A stretch of 64,000 nt of DNA from Brachionus manjavacas (GCA_019054805.1 JAHQIY010000027.1:124001-188000), one strand, 5' to 3'. Numbered from the stretch's first letter, positions 13,240 through 34,695 are shown. Notes: generated from the sequence alone by a model not told the origin. Made by a program: numbers and translations.

Positions 13240-13800
13240 AAAAAAGAAAAAGATCGAAAATCAGAGAGATAATCCCTTTTCATTTAGCCATTCACTGAAT
13301 TCATTCCATAAATTACATAATGGGTCTTTTTCCTTACGGGATCGGTTGAGCCATTTACAAAAGCACTGACATAGTCTTTGATTAATTCAATAATTTTTAA
13401 ATATGCTATAAATAGTTTATTTAGACGAACTTCCATGTTATCAAGCTTAATGTCATCTAAGAAATTTACCAGGAGATCCGATGGAAATATGTTGAAATAT
13501 TTTGGAGAACTTGAAGCCTAGAGAGGTTGGTCTTTGAGACTAGGATAGGAATGACAAAACTTTAATCAATAATAGAGCCAATTAATGTTTTATATATGTT
13601 AACATTATAAAACATTTTTGAGGCTTAATACGATCAACACATTTTGATCTAATAAAGTCTAGATGCGAGTCGCAGCAAAGGTTTTCATCGAAAGTTATGG
13701 TTAGAAATAAAAACTTTTTTTCATAAGGTATTTTTCAATAGCAAATGGTATGGCTTCACTTTTCAAGGGCCAAACTTCAATCTTTTTCAAAATGCAATTT
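13240..13800 (-). pseudogene. LINE reverse transcriptase C-terminal fragment
   Basis: On the minus strand, broken frames read WPLKSEAIPFAIEKYLMKK, then a piece resembling NINWLYY..SYPSLKDQ. They continue with SPKYFNIFPSD, LDDIKLDNMEVRLNKLFIAY and DYVSAFVNGS. The layout (last part of the reverse transcriptase followed by the 'root cause' style C-terminal helices) is typical of jockey/CR1-like elements. Several stops and frame changes show it is dead. Confidence 0.45.
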
Positions 13801-13825
13801 ATTGATGTCCACTAAATTAAATTTA

Positions 13826-14450
13826 AATCCACTATTTTTAACTTATTCAAACTTTTTATTAAAAAATGATAACAAATTTAAGAAAAAGTACCTAAATTTT
13901 GTAATAAAAATAAAGTAATGTTCTACTTTTTGTTTTATCCAAAGTTTACGAAACATGAAGAAATTTACATTTTACAATTAGCTCACACAAAAGACGCCAA
14001 AGCTCTTAACGTGAAATCAGCGTAAATTTTAAATCTGCTTCACCTAAAGTTTCAGTGTTAAATTATCTTATTTTCTCAATTTTTCAAAACTTAATAGAAG
14101 ACTTTTCTAGCTATCAGATCCGTAAAAATATACTCATTTATTTGGCTTTGCTTTGATTATTGTTCCACTCTTGAATGCTTTTTTTCAAAAAATGCAATAA
14201 TCAAACTTGCTAAAAGTTATTATTTTTCGATTTTTAAATTATTTAAATTTAAAATTGAAGCTAATAAATTCAATGACATAAACAACTTTCAGAAAAATAT
14301 GACTGACATAATTTTCAGCATAAAACTCGTTTGAATATTATCTTTTTTTCTAACAAACACTCTCTTCTCACAATTTAGGTACTTTTTCTTAAATTTGTTA
14401 TAATTTTTTAATAAAAAGTTTGAATAAGTTAAAAATAGTAGATTTCAATT
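13826..14450. mobile_element. Inverted-repeat (MITE-like) element with 75-bp ends
   Basis: TTTTTAACTTATTCAAACTT-TTTATTAAAAAAT..AAATTTAAGAAAAAGTACCT near 13836-13905 is repeated inverted at 14374-14440. The interior of about 470 bases is AT-rich without an open frame. Target duplications are not clear, so the superfamily is unassigned. Confidence 0.65.
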
Positions 14451-14764
14451 TTATTTAGAGTTAATTAATTTTTTAATGTAAAAACCTAATAATTGAGGAA
14501 TTTTTTTAATATTTGGAAAAAAAAAAATTTTGGGTATATTACTCAAAATTTGTGGTACTCGAACTAAACTCTCTTTTTTTAACTTCTTCTTTTTGAAGAA
14601 AGTCGTTTACGCTTAGGCAAATGATTAGATGTTTTGTATACTTTTGCAGCATTTTTGCTAAGGCGTTCTAACCGATACATTTTAAAATTTTTAATTTCAA
14701 ATTTTTTCAATATAAAAAATATTTATAGGACAGCGATCAAAGGATTAAACTTCTGTATTTTTAA

Positions 14765-14875
14765 AGGTGCAGTAGCCTCTGTGTCAGATCGGAGCCGTTG
14801 CTCAAAAAGGTACTTGAAAAGAGATGAACGCCTTCCCATTATCCACTAGGATAGAATAGGGACAATTATTATTTT
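14765..14875 (+). repeat. Dispersed ~105-bp repeat, copy A
   Basis: GCAGTAGCCTCTGTGTCAGA, then TCGGAGCCGTTGCTCAAAAA, and ending CATTATCCACTAGGATAGAA-TAGGGA. The same order, with few changes, occurs inverted at 46743-46860. It is far more GC-rich than its surroundings. It could be a SINE or the end of a larger element; no tRNA-like promoter boxes are obvious. Confidence 0.6.
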
Positions 14876-14889
14876 TAAAAATGCAGTTT

Positions 14890-15025
14890 GAATAATATTT
14901 TTAAATTCAAAAGACGAAAATCAATAAATAGAAGATAATAGAATCTATTAATTAGTTGTCAATTTTTTATTTCCGGAAGAAAATTTCGAAACTAATAAAA
15001 GTCAGAAAAGACCGATTAATGCTGC
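14890..15025. repeat. Direct repeat, partner at 16508-16630
   Basis: TTCAAAAGACGAAAATCAAT..TAATTAGTTGTCAATTTTTT-ATTTCCGG..AATTTCGAAACTAAT matches 16508-16612 in order. The two copies bracket the LINE fragment at 15443-16510. Confidence 0.6.
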
Positions 15026-15442
15026 CTTTATTTGATTTTAAAATCTTTAAAAAAAAAGAAAAAAAAGTTGTTATTAAAATCATTTAATATTAAATAAATT
15101 TTATTGAATATACAACCAAACTTAAACATCTCTTGATCACAAAGCTACTCATCAGTCTTGTATAAAAGAATTCTTATGTTTTTTCACTAAGTGCTGTTTT
15201 TAATGCTGGTTCAATCAGATTCTCCTTAAATTATAACAGTGGAACAGTAATCAAAATAAGGCAAAATAAACGTCTTAAAACACTTTATTTTCACAGAAGC
15301 TGACAGATAGAAAAGTCTCTTAATATTGAATAATTTTTATTTAGAACTAATGAGATGCTACAAGTAAGCCTAGAAAAGTTCAGATTTTGATACCGAGCCT
15401 GAAGGCACCCCCAAATTAATTGCAGTAAGTTTAGAATTTTCG

Positions 15443-16510
15443 TTACCTAGACGTACTATTTATTTTTAATTGTTTTCTGAAACGAGCTAGAGCTCCTTCA
15501 GAATAAATTATAAAATAAAATAAAAATAGATTTAAAAAAATAAGATAAAAATAAAAATAAAGTAAATAAGCTAAAAAAAAAAGAATGTAAAGAAAGTTTA
15601 AAAGACAAATATTGAAATAGGTTGTTACATGTGACAGATGTTTACACAGTTGAAGCTTCATGAATAAAAGAGGAAATAGTAAGGTAGCAATTACACAATA
15701 GAGTTGGATATTAAATATATCTTGATTCAAAACCTTGCTTGTATTCCTCCACTAGTCTGAGAACTAATGGAATGGAATGAGCCGACATATCCTCATGATA
15801 CACGATGATGGAGGCAGTATCATATTTTAACTTAAGGATAGATCTTACTGCTGTATTCTGAATTGCTTGTAGTTTTTTGATATTATTTTCTGAAAATGAA
15901 TTCAAGCAAGGAAAAGAATAGTCTAAGATTGATCCGACTAAAGATTTATTAAATTTTCTAGTGTGTTTTGATTAAGACCCAATTTTTGTTTGACAATATC
16001 TTAATAATATTTAACCTTTTATTGCAGCGTTCTTCGGTTTACCAGTATATTAAAATTTAACTTAGAATCAAATCTAATACCAAGAAACTTGATTTCTTTT
16101 TGGCTCATTATTCTGTTTCCATAAATTTTTAAGTTTAGATTATCACTCTCTTTTTTGTACCTAGAGAAGGCTGCTGAACACGACTTTTCAACTGATATCT
16201 TCATTTTCCATTTGATAAGCCATTGTTCTAGTTCGTTGGTGTATTTATTTATCTTTTTTTCTAGGCTCCCTTTTTGTTGTAAATGAAGAATGTAACTAGA
16301 TCACCTGCCAAAAGCAGAGAGTATTCATTATTAGTTTTGTTTCTTTTGGGGATACTATTATTTGTGATCTATTGGTAAAATAGCCTAAAGGCAAACCTAA
16401 TGAATTATTGTCGAACTCAAAATGAAATAGATTTAAAAAAAGGAAATTAGAATCAATCACATCAAAAGCTTTTCTAAAGTCTATTAAAGTGATAAACTAG
16501 TTTCCGTATT
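15443..16510 (-). mobile_element. 5'-truncated LINE (family 1), reverse transcriptase remnant
   Basis: On the minus strand from 16500 downward, frames read ITLIDFRKAFDVIDSNFLF (the palm motif around the first catalytic aspartate), then EYSLLLAGDLVTFF in place of the usual F-A-D-D box. They continue with ELEQWLIKWKMKISVEKSC, EIKFLGIRFDSKLNFN and, after a break, IKKLQAIQNTAVRSILKLKY and VEEYKQGFESRYI. The second catalytic aspartate appears to be G, and stops and frame shifts separate the pieces. The 3' UTR and the AGCT..AGCT tail end near 15475. The order is that of a jockey/CR1-type reverse transcriptase. Confidence 0.75.
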
Positions 16511-16630
16511 TTTAAATTCAAAAGCCAAAAAATAGAAAAAATAGAAGAGTCGATTAATTAGTTGGCAATTTTTTATTTCCGGGAGTAAAGCAAATTTCGA
16601 AACTAATCAAGCCGAAAAAAAAAAACTAAG
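16508..16630. repeat. Direct repeat, partner at 14890-15025
   Basis: This is the second copy of the block containing TTAATTAGTTGGCAATTTTT-TATTTCCGG. See 14890-15025. Confidence 0.55.
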
Positions 16631-16779
16631 ACAAGAATAGTGTCCGTGCACTTTTTCTGTGTTTATTTACTGTATCAATTACCTCAAAATTAAAAAATCT
16701 AATCAAAAGTGCTTGGCTTATTGATTGATTATTAATTATAATAATTTTAACTATAATCATTTGTGCAAATAGACATTAT

Positions 16780-17090
16780 TTCGCCATACTTCACACACAC
16801 ACACATATACATACACAATCGATTCAGTGCATGCATGCGTCACTCTAGCTCGAATATGCTTGATCATAATTTATGCACGCACATAATCTCCCATCACAAC
16901 ACAACTCTTAACGTTTCAATACAGCAATGTGTGTCTATGCGTGTGTATGCGTGTGTTTGTGTGTGAGTGTGTGTGTCTGTGTTTGGCTGTGCATAGGAGA
17001 ATGCTTGATCATGAACCAATTTAGTGCGTGTGTGTATATGCGTGAGAAAGTGAGAGAGAGAGAGAAAGTGAGAGAGAGAGAGAGGAATGA
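16780..17090. repeat. CA/GT and GA microsatellite region upstream of par-1
   Basis: An ACACAC run lies near 16792, GTGTGT/GTATGCGTGT runs span 16925-16990, and GAGAGAGAGAAAGTGAGAGA lies near 17049-17083. The open frames over these runs are low-complexity artefacts. The region sits 400-700 bases upstream of the kinase start and may belong to its promoter or leader. Confidence 0.7.
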
Positions 17091-17390
17091 ATTAAATTTT
17101 CAATTTAATAACTACGGACACATAATTAGTGTGTCGCTCGACTATGCCTATGCACAGAGCAACTGCTATTTAGCCATGCATCTACCTATGCATTTGGAGC
17201 TAGTTTTAAAAGCTCCAAATTGAAATAATTGAGGTCATCGATACAAAAGAGCGATCGATTGATCATAGGCCACCCACTCATTGCTAACTAACTCTAAATT
17301 TTTGTTGTTGTTGTTGTTTAGAATATTTGTGTGCATTTGGATTTAGATTAAATGGCCTATTGTTGATCGCGAATAAAAATACTAATAATT

Positions 17391-27266
<9,876 letters not shown>

Positions 27267-28505
27267 ATAGTACAAAAGAATATTATATTTATAATTTTGA
27301 ATTAATTAATTTTTTTTCGTTTTTTTTCTCTTCTCTTTTTATTATGATTTTTTAGAATTTTCAATTGAACTAGAAATTGATGTAATTTTATTTCTACTTT
27401 TTAAACAACAAAAACCTAAAAAAAAAGAAAGAATCAGCATACAATGAGCAAAAAAGTGTCTTTTTTATTGTTCGGATTTCAAGAGCGAAATGTGTCTAGT
27501 GTTCGAGTCCGGGTGGTGCTTGACTAAACTAGGAAATAGAGTGTTTTATGTTGTCGCACACGATTTTGACCAGGCTTATGAGATTGGCGAGTGAGCAGGC
27601 TTTATTTATTGTTTTGGTTGGAATGGAATGGCGAGCTTGATCATCATCATGTTGGGTTAATCGTTGCTGTGGTCGTTTGTTTGTTCGTTTGTGGCCAAGA
27701 GAAATATGCGAATTATATAAAACGATTTTTATACAATTTTTTTTTGTTTATTTTAATATCAAAATTTAACTCTATTTTATTTTATTATTTTTTTTCATTC
27801 AAATTTACATAAATTCCTAAATAAAATTCGTAAATCGTTTTTATTCAAACTCATGCGCGTTTTCATGTTTGTTAAATAATCTAATAAATTTAATCATTTT
27901 TGCTCTTGTTTAAAATTGTTATTCATTTTTTTTGTCGGCTTATTTAACTAGTTAAGTTTATTAATTTTGTTTTATCTAATAAAAACACTAAAAAAACGTC
28001 TTGAGTAAATTGATATTTTTTTTCTTCTTTTCTCTTTTTACAATTTCTAATCTCACATAGTCGATATTTAAACTAATAAAAAAAAAATATTTTTTTGATT
28101 AATTTATTTGAAATTAATTCTCAGTTAATTTTTTCTTTTAATTTACCAATTTCGAGTCTGATTGAGAGTCTTGAGTCTCATTTTTTTTCGGGACTTGAGT
28201 CTTGAGTCTGAGTCTCTAAAGAAAATTTTAACTATATTTACAAAAAAATTATTTATTAAAGTCAAATAGAATGAAATTTTTTTAATTATTGTGAAATTGA
28301 TTGAAAAAATCTTAATTTAAAAAAAAACTAAACAAAGATGCTTAAAAAAAAGCTTCATTTTTTTTAAGGAAGAATAAGTTCTGAGCCGTTTTGTCCTTCA
28401 TTTGGCGTCTATGTTGTCTTAAAATCCTGTTTTACCGTGGAAACGCTCAATTGAAGCGTTGGTAACAGGAACACTCACAATAATTCTTGCCAATTTTGAA
28501 TGCTA
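27267..28505. other. par-1 3' UTR then AT-rich DNA
   Basis: No gene. An AATAAA at 27820-27825 could end the par-1 transcript. A tract of repeated GAGTCT/CTTGAGTC (28155-28215) is a simple repeat of unknown origin. Confidence 0.45.
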
Positions 28506-29607
28506 ACGGGTGACAACATAAAATCGAGACGAATTTTAAAAGGTCATAACTCCTTTAATATTTATCAAAATAAAACAAAATTTTGAGAGAATATAGCATT
28601 CTTATTCTAGTTTTTATTTATGCTTTTATTTTTTTCTCAATAAGTCCATTTCTTCGAATTTTATTGAGTCGTTTGGATGTAGAGGCCAAAAGGTCCTGTA
28701 CGAGATTTTGGTCCATATTTCTTGTACAAAGTCGTATTTTATTCCTTAGTTTATCTAAGTTTTTTGTTCTTCAGCCATTCTCATACACTTTCCCCTTTAA
28801 AATGGACAAAAAATCTTCATTGGTCGTACTTCTGGCACATTTGCAGGGTTTTCGCATTTTTGCACAAATTTGATATTTTGGTCAATAAAGTAGTTGACCA
28901 CTGTATTGGCATAATGAGAGCTCGCCAAGTCGGGCCAGAACTTATAGTTGTCATCTGAATGATGCTTTTAAATAAACAGAATGACTCCACGCGTTAAAAA
29001 ATCTAAATAGACAGTTTGGTTAACTGCAAGTCCACTTTTTCGTATGATTGCCGTCGAAATACCCCTCACAGAAATGACCAACCAAACAAGTAATTTCTGC
29101 TCAAATTTCCATTTCTAAGTGTTATTTGAAGCTTCTTCAACAATTTTGAGACCATTTGCTGGCTTATATCAAACTTTTTGGCTGCTTGACGCTGACTGAT
29201 GTTGACTTTGTGATCAAAAGCCTTTTTTAGCTTGTTGAGTTTTTCTTTAGTCATTTTTTTCGGTGTTTGACCAGATCCTTGTTTTCTTTCTGGTGAAAAA
29301 TATTCACTACGTTTTTAAATTCGGTATACAGTACTCCTTGGATTTTTTTCTGCCATAAAATGCCTCACAGTGAATATCTTTCCAAGTGATCTATTTTCGT
29401 TGAAAAACGCGTACACGCGAATTCTTAGGGCCTCTTCTTTAGATGAGTTATTTTGGTCTTTTTTAATTCAAATTGAATTATTTTTTTTTTCCATCGTATT
29501 TAAAATTAAATTTATTACAAAAATATGGAAAGAGATTTAAAAAAAAATTTTAAATAGCATTGCAAATGATACTTAAAAGTTCGTCTCGATTTTAAGTTGT
29601 CACCCAT
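28506..29607 (-). mobile_element. mariner-type transposon, decayed, intact terminal repeats
   Basis: The terminal repeats ACGGGTGACAACATAAAATC-GAGACGAATTTTAAAAGG (left) and its inverted partner ATGGGTGACAACTTAAAATC-GAGACGAACTTTTAA (right) are each bordered by TA. On the minus strand are transposase pieces: a helix-turn-helix region (ISQRQAAKKFDISQQMVSKL) and FWPDLASSHYANTVVNYFID, continuing NPANVPEVRPM. These resemble the region around the second catalytic aspartate of mariner-like enzymes. Stops and frame breaks make it non-functional. Length is 1102 bases. Confidence 0.85.
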
Positions 29608-29859
29608 TATGTCACTGAATCTCAAAAACGATTACCACAATCATGCTACCAATACCATTTCTTAAGAATAATTAATCATCTAACACTTCTTTTAAGCTTT
29701 TTTAAAAATGACATACCAAAAAGAGACAAAACAAACTGAAAATACTCTCTCCTTTTTTCGATGATTTAGCTATGTTTTTTTTATTTTAAAAAAGATAGAA
29801 AATCTTGAAAACGTGAAAAATAAGTACCTGAAAGAAATTGAAAATGTCTTTTGAAAATT

Positions 29860-30057
29860 TATGTCACATGATCTTTGAGAAAAAAACTAAAGTTAAAATC
29901 AATTAATGATTTTTGTTACCTTAAAATTAATGGTAACAATTTAAATAATGAGGAAATATCCAAATTGTTAGGCATCACATTGGACTCAAAACTTGCTTTT
30001 GGTACATTAGTAATTACTTGCTTTTGGAACTTTTGGTACCTTTCTGGCAAAAAATGA
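29860..30057 (+). pseudogene. LINE reverse transcriptase fragment
   Basis: KKLKLKSINDFCYLKINGNN and KLLGITLDSKL match in layout the 'K..LKINGK..KDLGI' segment of the second LINE at 44512-44640. The copy is short and isolated. Confidence 0.4.
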
Positions 30058-30069
30058 GAGCTAATTATT

Positions 30070-30310
30070 TATTTATTTGATTATCTGTATCGAGCTAATG
30101 CTTCTTCAGAATAAAATATTTAAATAACGAAAAATTAAATATAAAAATATAACAAATAAGTTTAAAGAAAATACATAGAAATTTAAAAACAAACTATTAA
30201 AATATCTAGAGATTAGACATGTTTAAATTTTTGATATTTCAGGAGAAAAAGAAGAAATTGTAATGTAGCAATTGCACAACGGAGTCGCATATTCGATATC
30301 ATTCTCATAG
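30070..30310 (-). repeat. LINE family-1 3' UTR and tail
   Basis: ATCTGTATCGAGCTAATGCT-TCTTCAGAATAAA is the tail on the minus strand. The 3' UTR block GAAGAAATTGTAATGTAGCA-ATTGCACAA at 30250-30280 also matches the other copies. Confidence 0.65.
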
Positions 30311-30559
30311 ATTATTGTCTAACTCAAGCTTTTTATATTAAGTATTATTGAGTAAATATACAAAAGTCAAAAAAATTAAAATATAAGGAATTTTTAATAA
30401 GTTTCAGGTTTTCCTAATCAAAAAATTTTCAATTTTAAATAAAAACCGCTAACCACGATTTTCTGATTATTTAAGTGTTAATTTTTTTAGTTGTTTTTTT
30501 CAATAAATGTGTCATTTACTTAATATTTGTGATATCATTTTAAAAAATTATGTTTTACA

Positions 30560-31150
30560 AAAAAAGTTCTCGATTAATTTAAATAATAGGAGTCTTGCGA
30601 AACTAAATGTGTACAAAGCCCCTGGCAATGATGGTTTGTATCCATATGTTTTTAAGAAATGTCAAACTTAACTTTCAAAACACTTGCAGAATATTTTAAT
30701 GAAATCTTTCGAATCTGGTGAATTACCTGATAGCTGTAAAGAAGCCAATATTCCACCAATTTTTAAAAAAGGAAAAAAAACTGATGCTAATAACTATAGG
30801 CCGGTTTCCTTGACATCAATAGCTTCTAAGATAATGGAGAGATTAATTAGGGATGTTATGATGAATCATCTTGAAAAATATAGTCTAATTGTAAAAGAGC
30901 AACACGGATTTGTACATAAAAGATCTTTCTTGACAAATTAACTCGAAACCATCGATAAAATAACCGAGACTTCAAACTGTGGATTTACGTCTATACTTGT
31001 ATTCATGGACTTTGCAAAGGCTTTTGATAAGGTATCACATCGCAGGCTATTAGTAAAGTTAGAGACTTATGGTTTTGATAATAAACTAATAAGATGGATT
31101 AAAAACTTTTTGATTGGAAGACGTCAACGAGTGGTAATGGGAGTATTTTT
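30560..31150 (+). pseudogene. LINE reverse transcriptase N-terminal half, broken
   Basis: The frame reads NVYKAPGNDGLYPYVFKKCQ (stop), then ESGELPDSCKEANIPPIFKK, NNYRPVSLTSIASKIMERLI and EQHGFVHKRSF (stop). It resumes as SILVFMDFAKAFDKVSHRRL and IRWIKNFLIGRRQRVVMG. These are motifs 0-3 of a CR1/jockey-type reverse transcriptase, including the D of the FAKAFD box. There are in-frame stops near 30669 and 30939. The catalytic F-A-D-D part is missing, and the element ends abruptly near 31150. Confidence 0.75.
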
Positions 31151-31429
31151 GGTATAAATTTGCTTACACCTCTGTGAAATGTTCCATTAAAGCGTTAAAA
31201 GCCATATTAACATCTAAGCGTTCCGAGTAAAATGAATCTGAACTTTAGTAATCGTCGAGTTTTTTTTACTCGCCCTTGGTAAAGCGCACTTTCGTGTCCA
31301 AATTTTCGATGGGTTGACTTTTTAATAAATATTCCCAATGGAGTACAACATGCTACTTATTTTTTTTAGAATTACCAAGTTGATGTTGAAGTTTAAACAT
31401 TAAAAACAAAACAATACTGTCCTTTACAA

Positions 31430-31760
31430 TATTTAAAAGTTCTATTCGATCAAACTTCGACTACGCATTCACACCATTGCTCGTAGCAACACAAAAATCT
31501 CTGACGAAATTCAAAAGATTCAAAATCGGATACTGAAGACGATTCACTTTTTCCCAATCAGGACCAAAATCAACTCCATCCATGACAAACTAAAATTAGA
31601 CAAAGTATTAGTTAGAGCTAACAAATTATTCGACAAATTTGTGGAAAGCAAATTAACCCACACACTTATCGTAAAAGAAACAGAAGAGTATCAAAAAAGT
31701 TCTAATCAAAAATGGAAAACCCCTTTCGACCTATTTAAAGAAAAAATTCAAATAAAATAA
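31430..31760 (+). pseudogene. LINE C-terminal fragment
   Basis: After a frame change the plus strand reads SDEIQKIQNRILKTIHFFPI, RTKINSIHDKLKLDKVLVRA, NKLFDKFVESKLTHTLI and ends FDLFKEKIQIK-stop. 'IQKIQNR.L' followed by helices is the typical end of a jockey-clade reverse transcriptase. It comes from a different family than the fragment just upstream. Confidence 0.5.
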
Positions 31761-31999
31761 ACAATCTTTTATGCTTTTACAATTTTTATTTTTCTTTTTC
31801 AAGCAATATTTCAAGAATATTTAATTTAATTAATTCAAAATTATTCAATTCTTTTGTTTAACATTTACTTTTTGCTCTAATTTATGTGTTTTTTCAATTT
31901 TTAAAAAAATCAAAAATAACTTTTACAAATTCCAAAATTAACGCTAATGTGGCTGAAAGGGAGAATTAATATTCATTCCAAACAGCCAGGGAATTTTCC

Positions 32000-32790
32000 C
32001 AAATTATTTTTTAAATAAATAAATACCAAGTTGATGTCCGACTTGAACTTCGTAAATTCTATCTGGGTCGTTGGATATAACAAGGTCCAGTAAGTTTCTG
32101 TTGAAGATGGGTTCTTTTCCATGCTGAACTAAGAAATTATCCTCAAGCATAAGTTTTAATTTTGAACTCACAATACCAGCATTATTATTCCCTGAACGAA
32201 ACCATGCTTGTTCAACCACTTAATGCTTGGATAATTGAAATCTCCTGCTATTAAGAGTCCACTATAATTATTATTTTCAACAAGTTTTTTTGCATGGCTA
32301 ATTGTTGTTATGATGTCCTCACTTGTTTCAAATTTAGAAAATGGTGGTCGGTTTATGCACCCAATCACAAGCTGCTCGTCACTAGCTGTGTTCCCTCCAG
32401 GTGTTATAGGCATTCCACTAATCACCACATTATTTGCTTTCGCATTTCTTTCCTTGATCTCTTCAAAGACTTTTTCTACTAGCATAACTTCATCTTGAGA
32501 ACTTTTATCATAGCAGCCTTTTTTTAAAAAGTTATTCCATTTTTCACTTGAAGCCTCGGGACTTGTTTCTTTTCTCTTATATAGCTGATTTCTTAAGTTG
32601 ACGTTATCATTTCTAAGTCTCAGATTGTCTTACTCCAAATTGTTGCCTTTATTAGAAAGATTTTCTAAGAATGATTGAATGTCTTTCAAGTAGTCTGACA
32701 CTTTGAATGAAGCTTGACCATGATTGCCCTGCCCCAGTCGCGACCAAACTGGTATTGCAATGAGTTCGATGTCACTCGACATAAAATATG
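32000..32790 (-). pseudogene. LINE ORF1 joined in frame to endonuclease by an internal deletion
   Basis: The minus strand starts MSSDIELIAIPVWSRLGQGN and continues with a coiled-coil-like stretch (one stop) to KANNVVISGMPITPGGN, a LINE ORF1 style end. Without a gap it runs into SDEQLVIGCINRPPFSKFET and LLIAGDFNYPSIKWLNK, the APE-type endonuclease with its GDFN motif. It then continues LLDLVISNDPDRIYEVQVGH. The region between ORF1 and the endonuclease core is missing, so the frames have been fused. Confidence 0.65.
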
Positions 32791-33769
32791 CCAAATGAAA
32801 AATATTTAAATATTATTCCTTTTTTGAAATTTAATGATTATTAAATTTTGTTCATAATTAAAATTAAAAGACTGTATTCCCTCGTTGTATTATGCTGCAT
32901 TTTAAGCTAAAATATCAGCTTTTGCTAAAAAATATTTAATTTGTTATTTTTATCGGTATATCTTTGTTTATCTCATTTAGCATGGAGTTGAATTTTTTTT
33001 TTTATTTAGAATTGTGTCTAAGTAAAGATTAGTTCATTGTTGATTTACATCATTTATTAATAATTTACAATAAAAATCATGAATTAATTGACATTGTTGA
33101 ACTGCGGAATATTATAAACAATGTTTAAAATAATAAAAAAAAAATTTTCTTTTTGTTTATTCTGATATAATATTCTAAGAAAAAAAAGTTTGATTATATC
33201 ATATAACCACTGTGTCTCATTTGACGCATTTCTGGTCATGCTGAAATTATTTATATTAAGAAACACTTCAAGTAAAGAAATTAAAAAGAGTAAAAAAAAA
33301 ATTAGAATTAAGAGGAATTTTACCAAATTTGAATTTTTAATAAAATAAATTTATTAATCAGGAAAAAATCAGATATGCGCATATATCTTTTAGTCACAGT
33401 CTAAATTCTATAATTTGTATCAAAATATTTACACTTTTAATAATATTTACACTTTTAAAAGAAAAAGTTTTCAATTGTGAATTTTTACATCAATTGTTAA
33501 ATTTTTATTGATAAAATTTTATAAAATGTTTAATGTAAGATTAATAGTTTTGATCATAAAAATAATATTTACAATAATTAACAGTTAATCTTATTAGTAA
33601 AAAATTTTTTTTTTAATTGAGCAAAAATTTTGAAACGAATGAAAGTTTATCACTCGAAACGATTAAAATCTTAAAATAAAAAAAAGCTTAAAAAAGATTA
33701 AAAACTAGATTAGATTAAAATGTTAAATTAGATTTTATTTTTTAAATAATAAAATAATATTGTTTAAAA

Positions 33770-34186
33770 CTAAAATTTAAAACTAAAAAATAACATAAAT
33801 AAAAACAATAAATTTAGTTTCATGCTAGTTTTTGTTAATTTTTTAAAAGACTTTTTACCTTCTAAATAATTGAATGAATTTGAAAAATTTGCCCTTAATT
33901 CTATTTCATAGAGTTGGTTTTGAGTTCGAAGATTTCCGTTGATTTCTTCAAGTTCGGTTATTCTGCTCTGTTGTTGTATAATCTGAGCTTGCTGTCGTTC
34001 TATCTGAGCTTGCTGTCGTTCTATCTGAGCTTGCTGTCGTTCTATCAGAGCTTGCTGCTGATCAATTCTTTTTTTAGCCTGATCTAACTGACCCTAAATA
34101 TTGATAATATATTTATAAATTTTGTTATTAATCTAAGTTAGATAATTTACTTTTAGTTCTTGAATGGTATCTAATATTTTATCCAT
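33770..34186 (-). CDS. Small coiled-coil protein with IERQQAQ repeats
   Basis: Exon 1 (34151-34186) gives MDKILDTIQELK. A 57-bp intron with proper GT..AG ends (34094-34150) leads to exon 2 (from 34093), which gives GQLDQAKKRIDQQQALIERQ and three copies of a 21-bp unit encoding IERQQAQ. It continues SRITELEEINGNLRTQNQLY. If read on, the frame stops at 33770, for 119 residues ending in a hydrophobic stretch. Alternatively the donor AAG-GTAAAA at 33858 splices it to an unseen exon, possibly near 33250. Glutamine/arginine-rich heptads predict one long helix. I do not recognise a family. Confidence 0.5.
33985..34068 (-). repeat. 21-bp tandem repeat inside the coiled-coil gene
   Basis: Three near-identical units of GAGCTTGCTGTCGTTCTATC-T (plus strand) follow each other, and a fourth has diverged. 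The unit length is a multiple of 3 and of the heptad, so copy-number change would keep both frame and coiled-coil register. Confidence 0.85.
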
Positions 34187-34347
34187 TTTTGAATATCTAA
34201 ATTAGAGTATAAAATGAAATTAGTTTGGACAATTTATATTCTGAATGAAAAATATCTAGAATGCTATTTTTGATCTAACAAATATTATTCAAACATAAAT
34301 TAATAAATTATCGTTTATGTATAAATAAAATAGTCTTATAAATAAAT

Positions 34348-34695
34348 CAGAGTTGTTTAAAAGTCCCAAAAAAAAGTCCAAGTCAGGCCTTTTTTTTTTT
34401 TTTTTCAAAAGTCCCACCAAAGACTTTAATTTTTTTTTTCAAAAAAAAAGTCCCACCAAAGAGTTTTTTTTTTTTTTTTCTAAAATAAACGAGCTGCCAA
34501 AAAATAAATTAAAGAAAATAAAATTTATGATTTTTTATTTCAATTTTAAAATTGGATCAACAGAGATGTTCCGCTTTTTTTTGACTTGGACTTTTTTTTT
34601 GAAAAAAAAATTTTAAAGTCTTGGTGGGACTTTTAAAAAAAAAAAAAGTCTTGACTTTGACTTGACTTGAGACTTGTGACTTTTAAAAAACTCTG
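34348..34695. mobile_element. hAT-like miniature element, 8-bp target duplication
   Basis: The ends CAGAGTTGTTTAAAAGTC and GACTTTTAAAAAACTCTG are inverted, and AAATAAAT is duplicated exactly at 34340-34347 and 34696-34703. A CAG..CTG end with an 8-bp duplication is the hAT signature. The interior is T-run and AAGTCCCACCAAAG repeats without coding capacity. A related end is seen at 63698-63722. The open frame over it is low-complexity. Confidence 0.8.

Noticed and set aside
16763-17223. Open frames over CA/GT and GA microsatellites
   Set aside because: Low-complexity translation of simple repeats.
27500-27535. tRNA-like T-arm (GTTCGAGTCCGGG)
   Set aside because: No matching acceptor stem, D-arm or anticodon arm upstream; lies in the par-1 3' region.
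28583-28958. Two plus-strand frames of 78-96 codons
   Set aside because: Antisense to the mariner transposase remnant.
34353-34616. 87-codon frame rich in F and K
   Set aside because: Made of poly-T/poly-A tracts inside the hAT-like miniature element.
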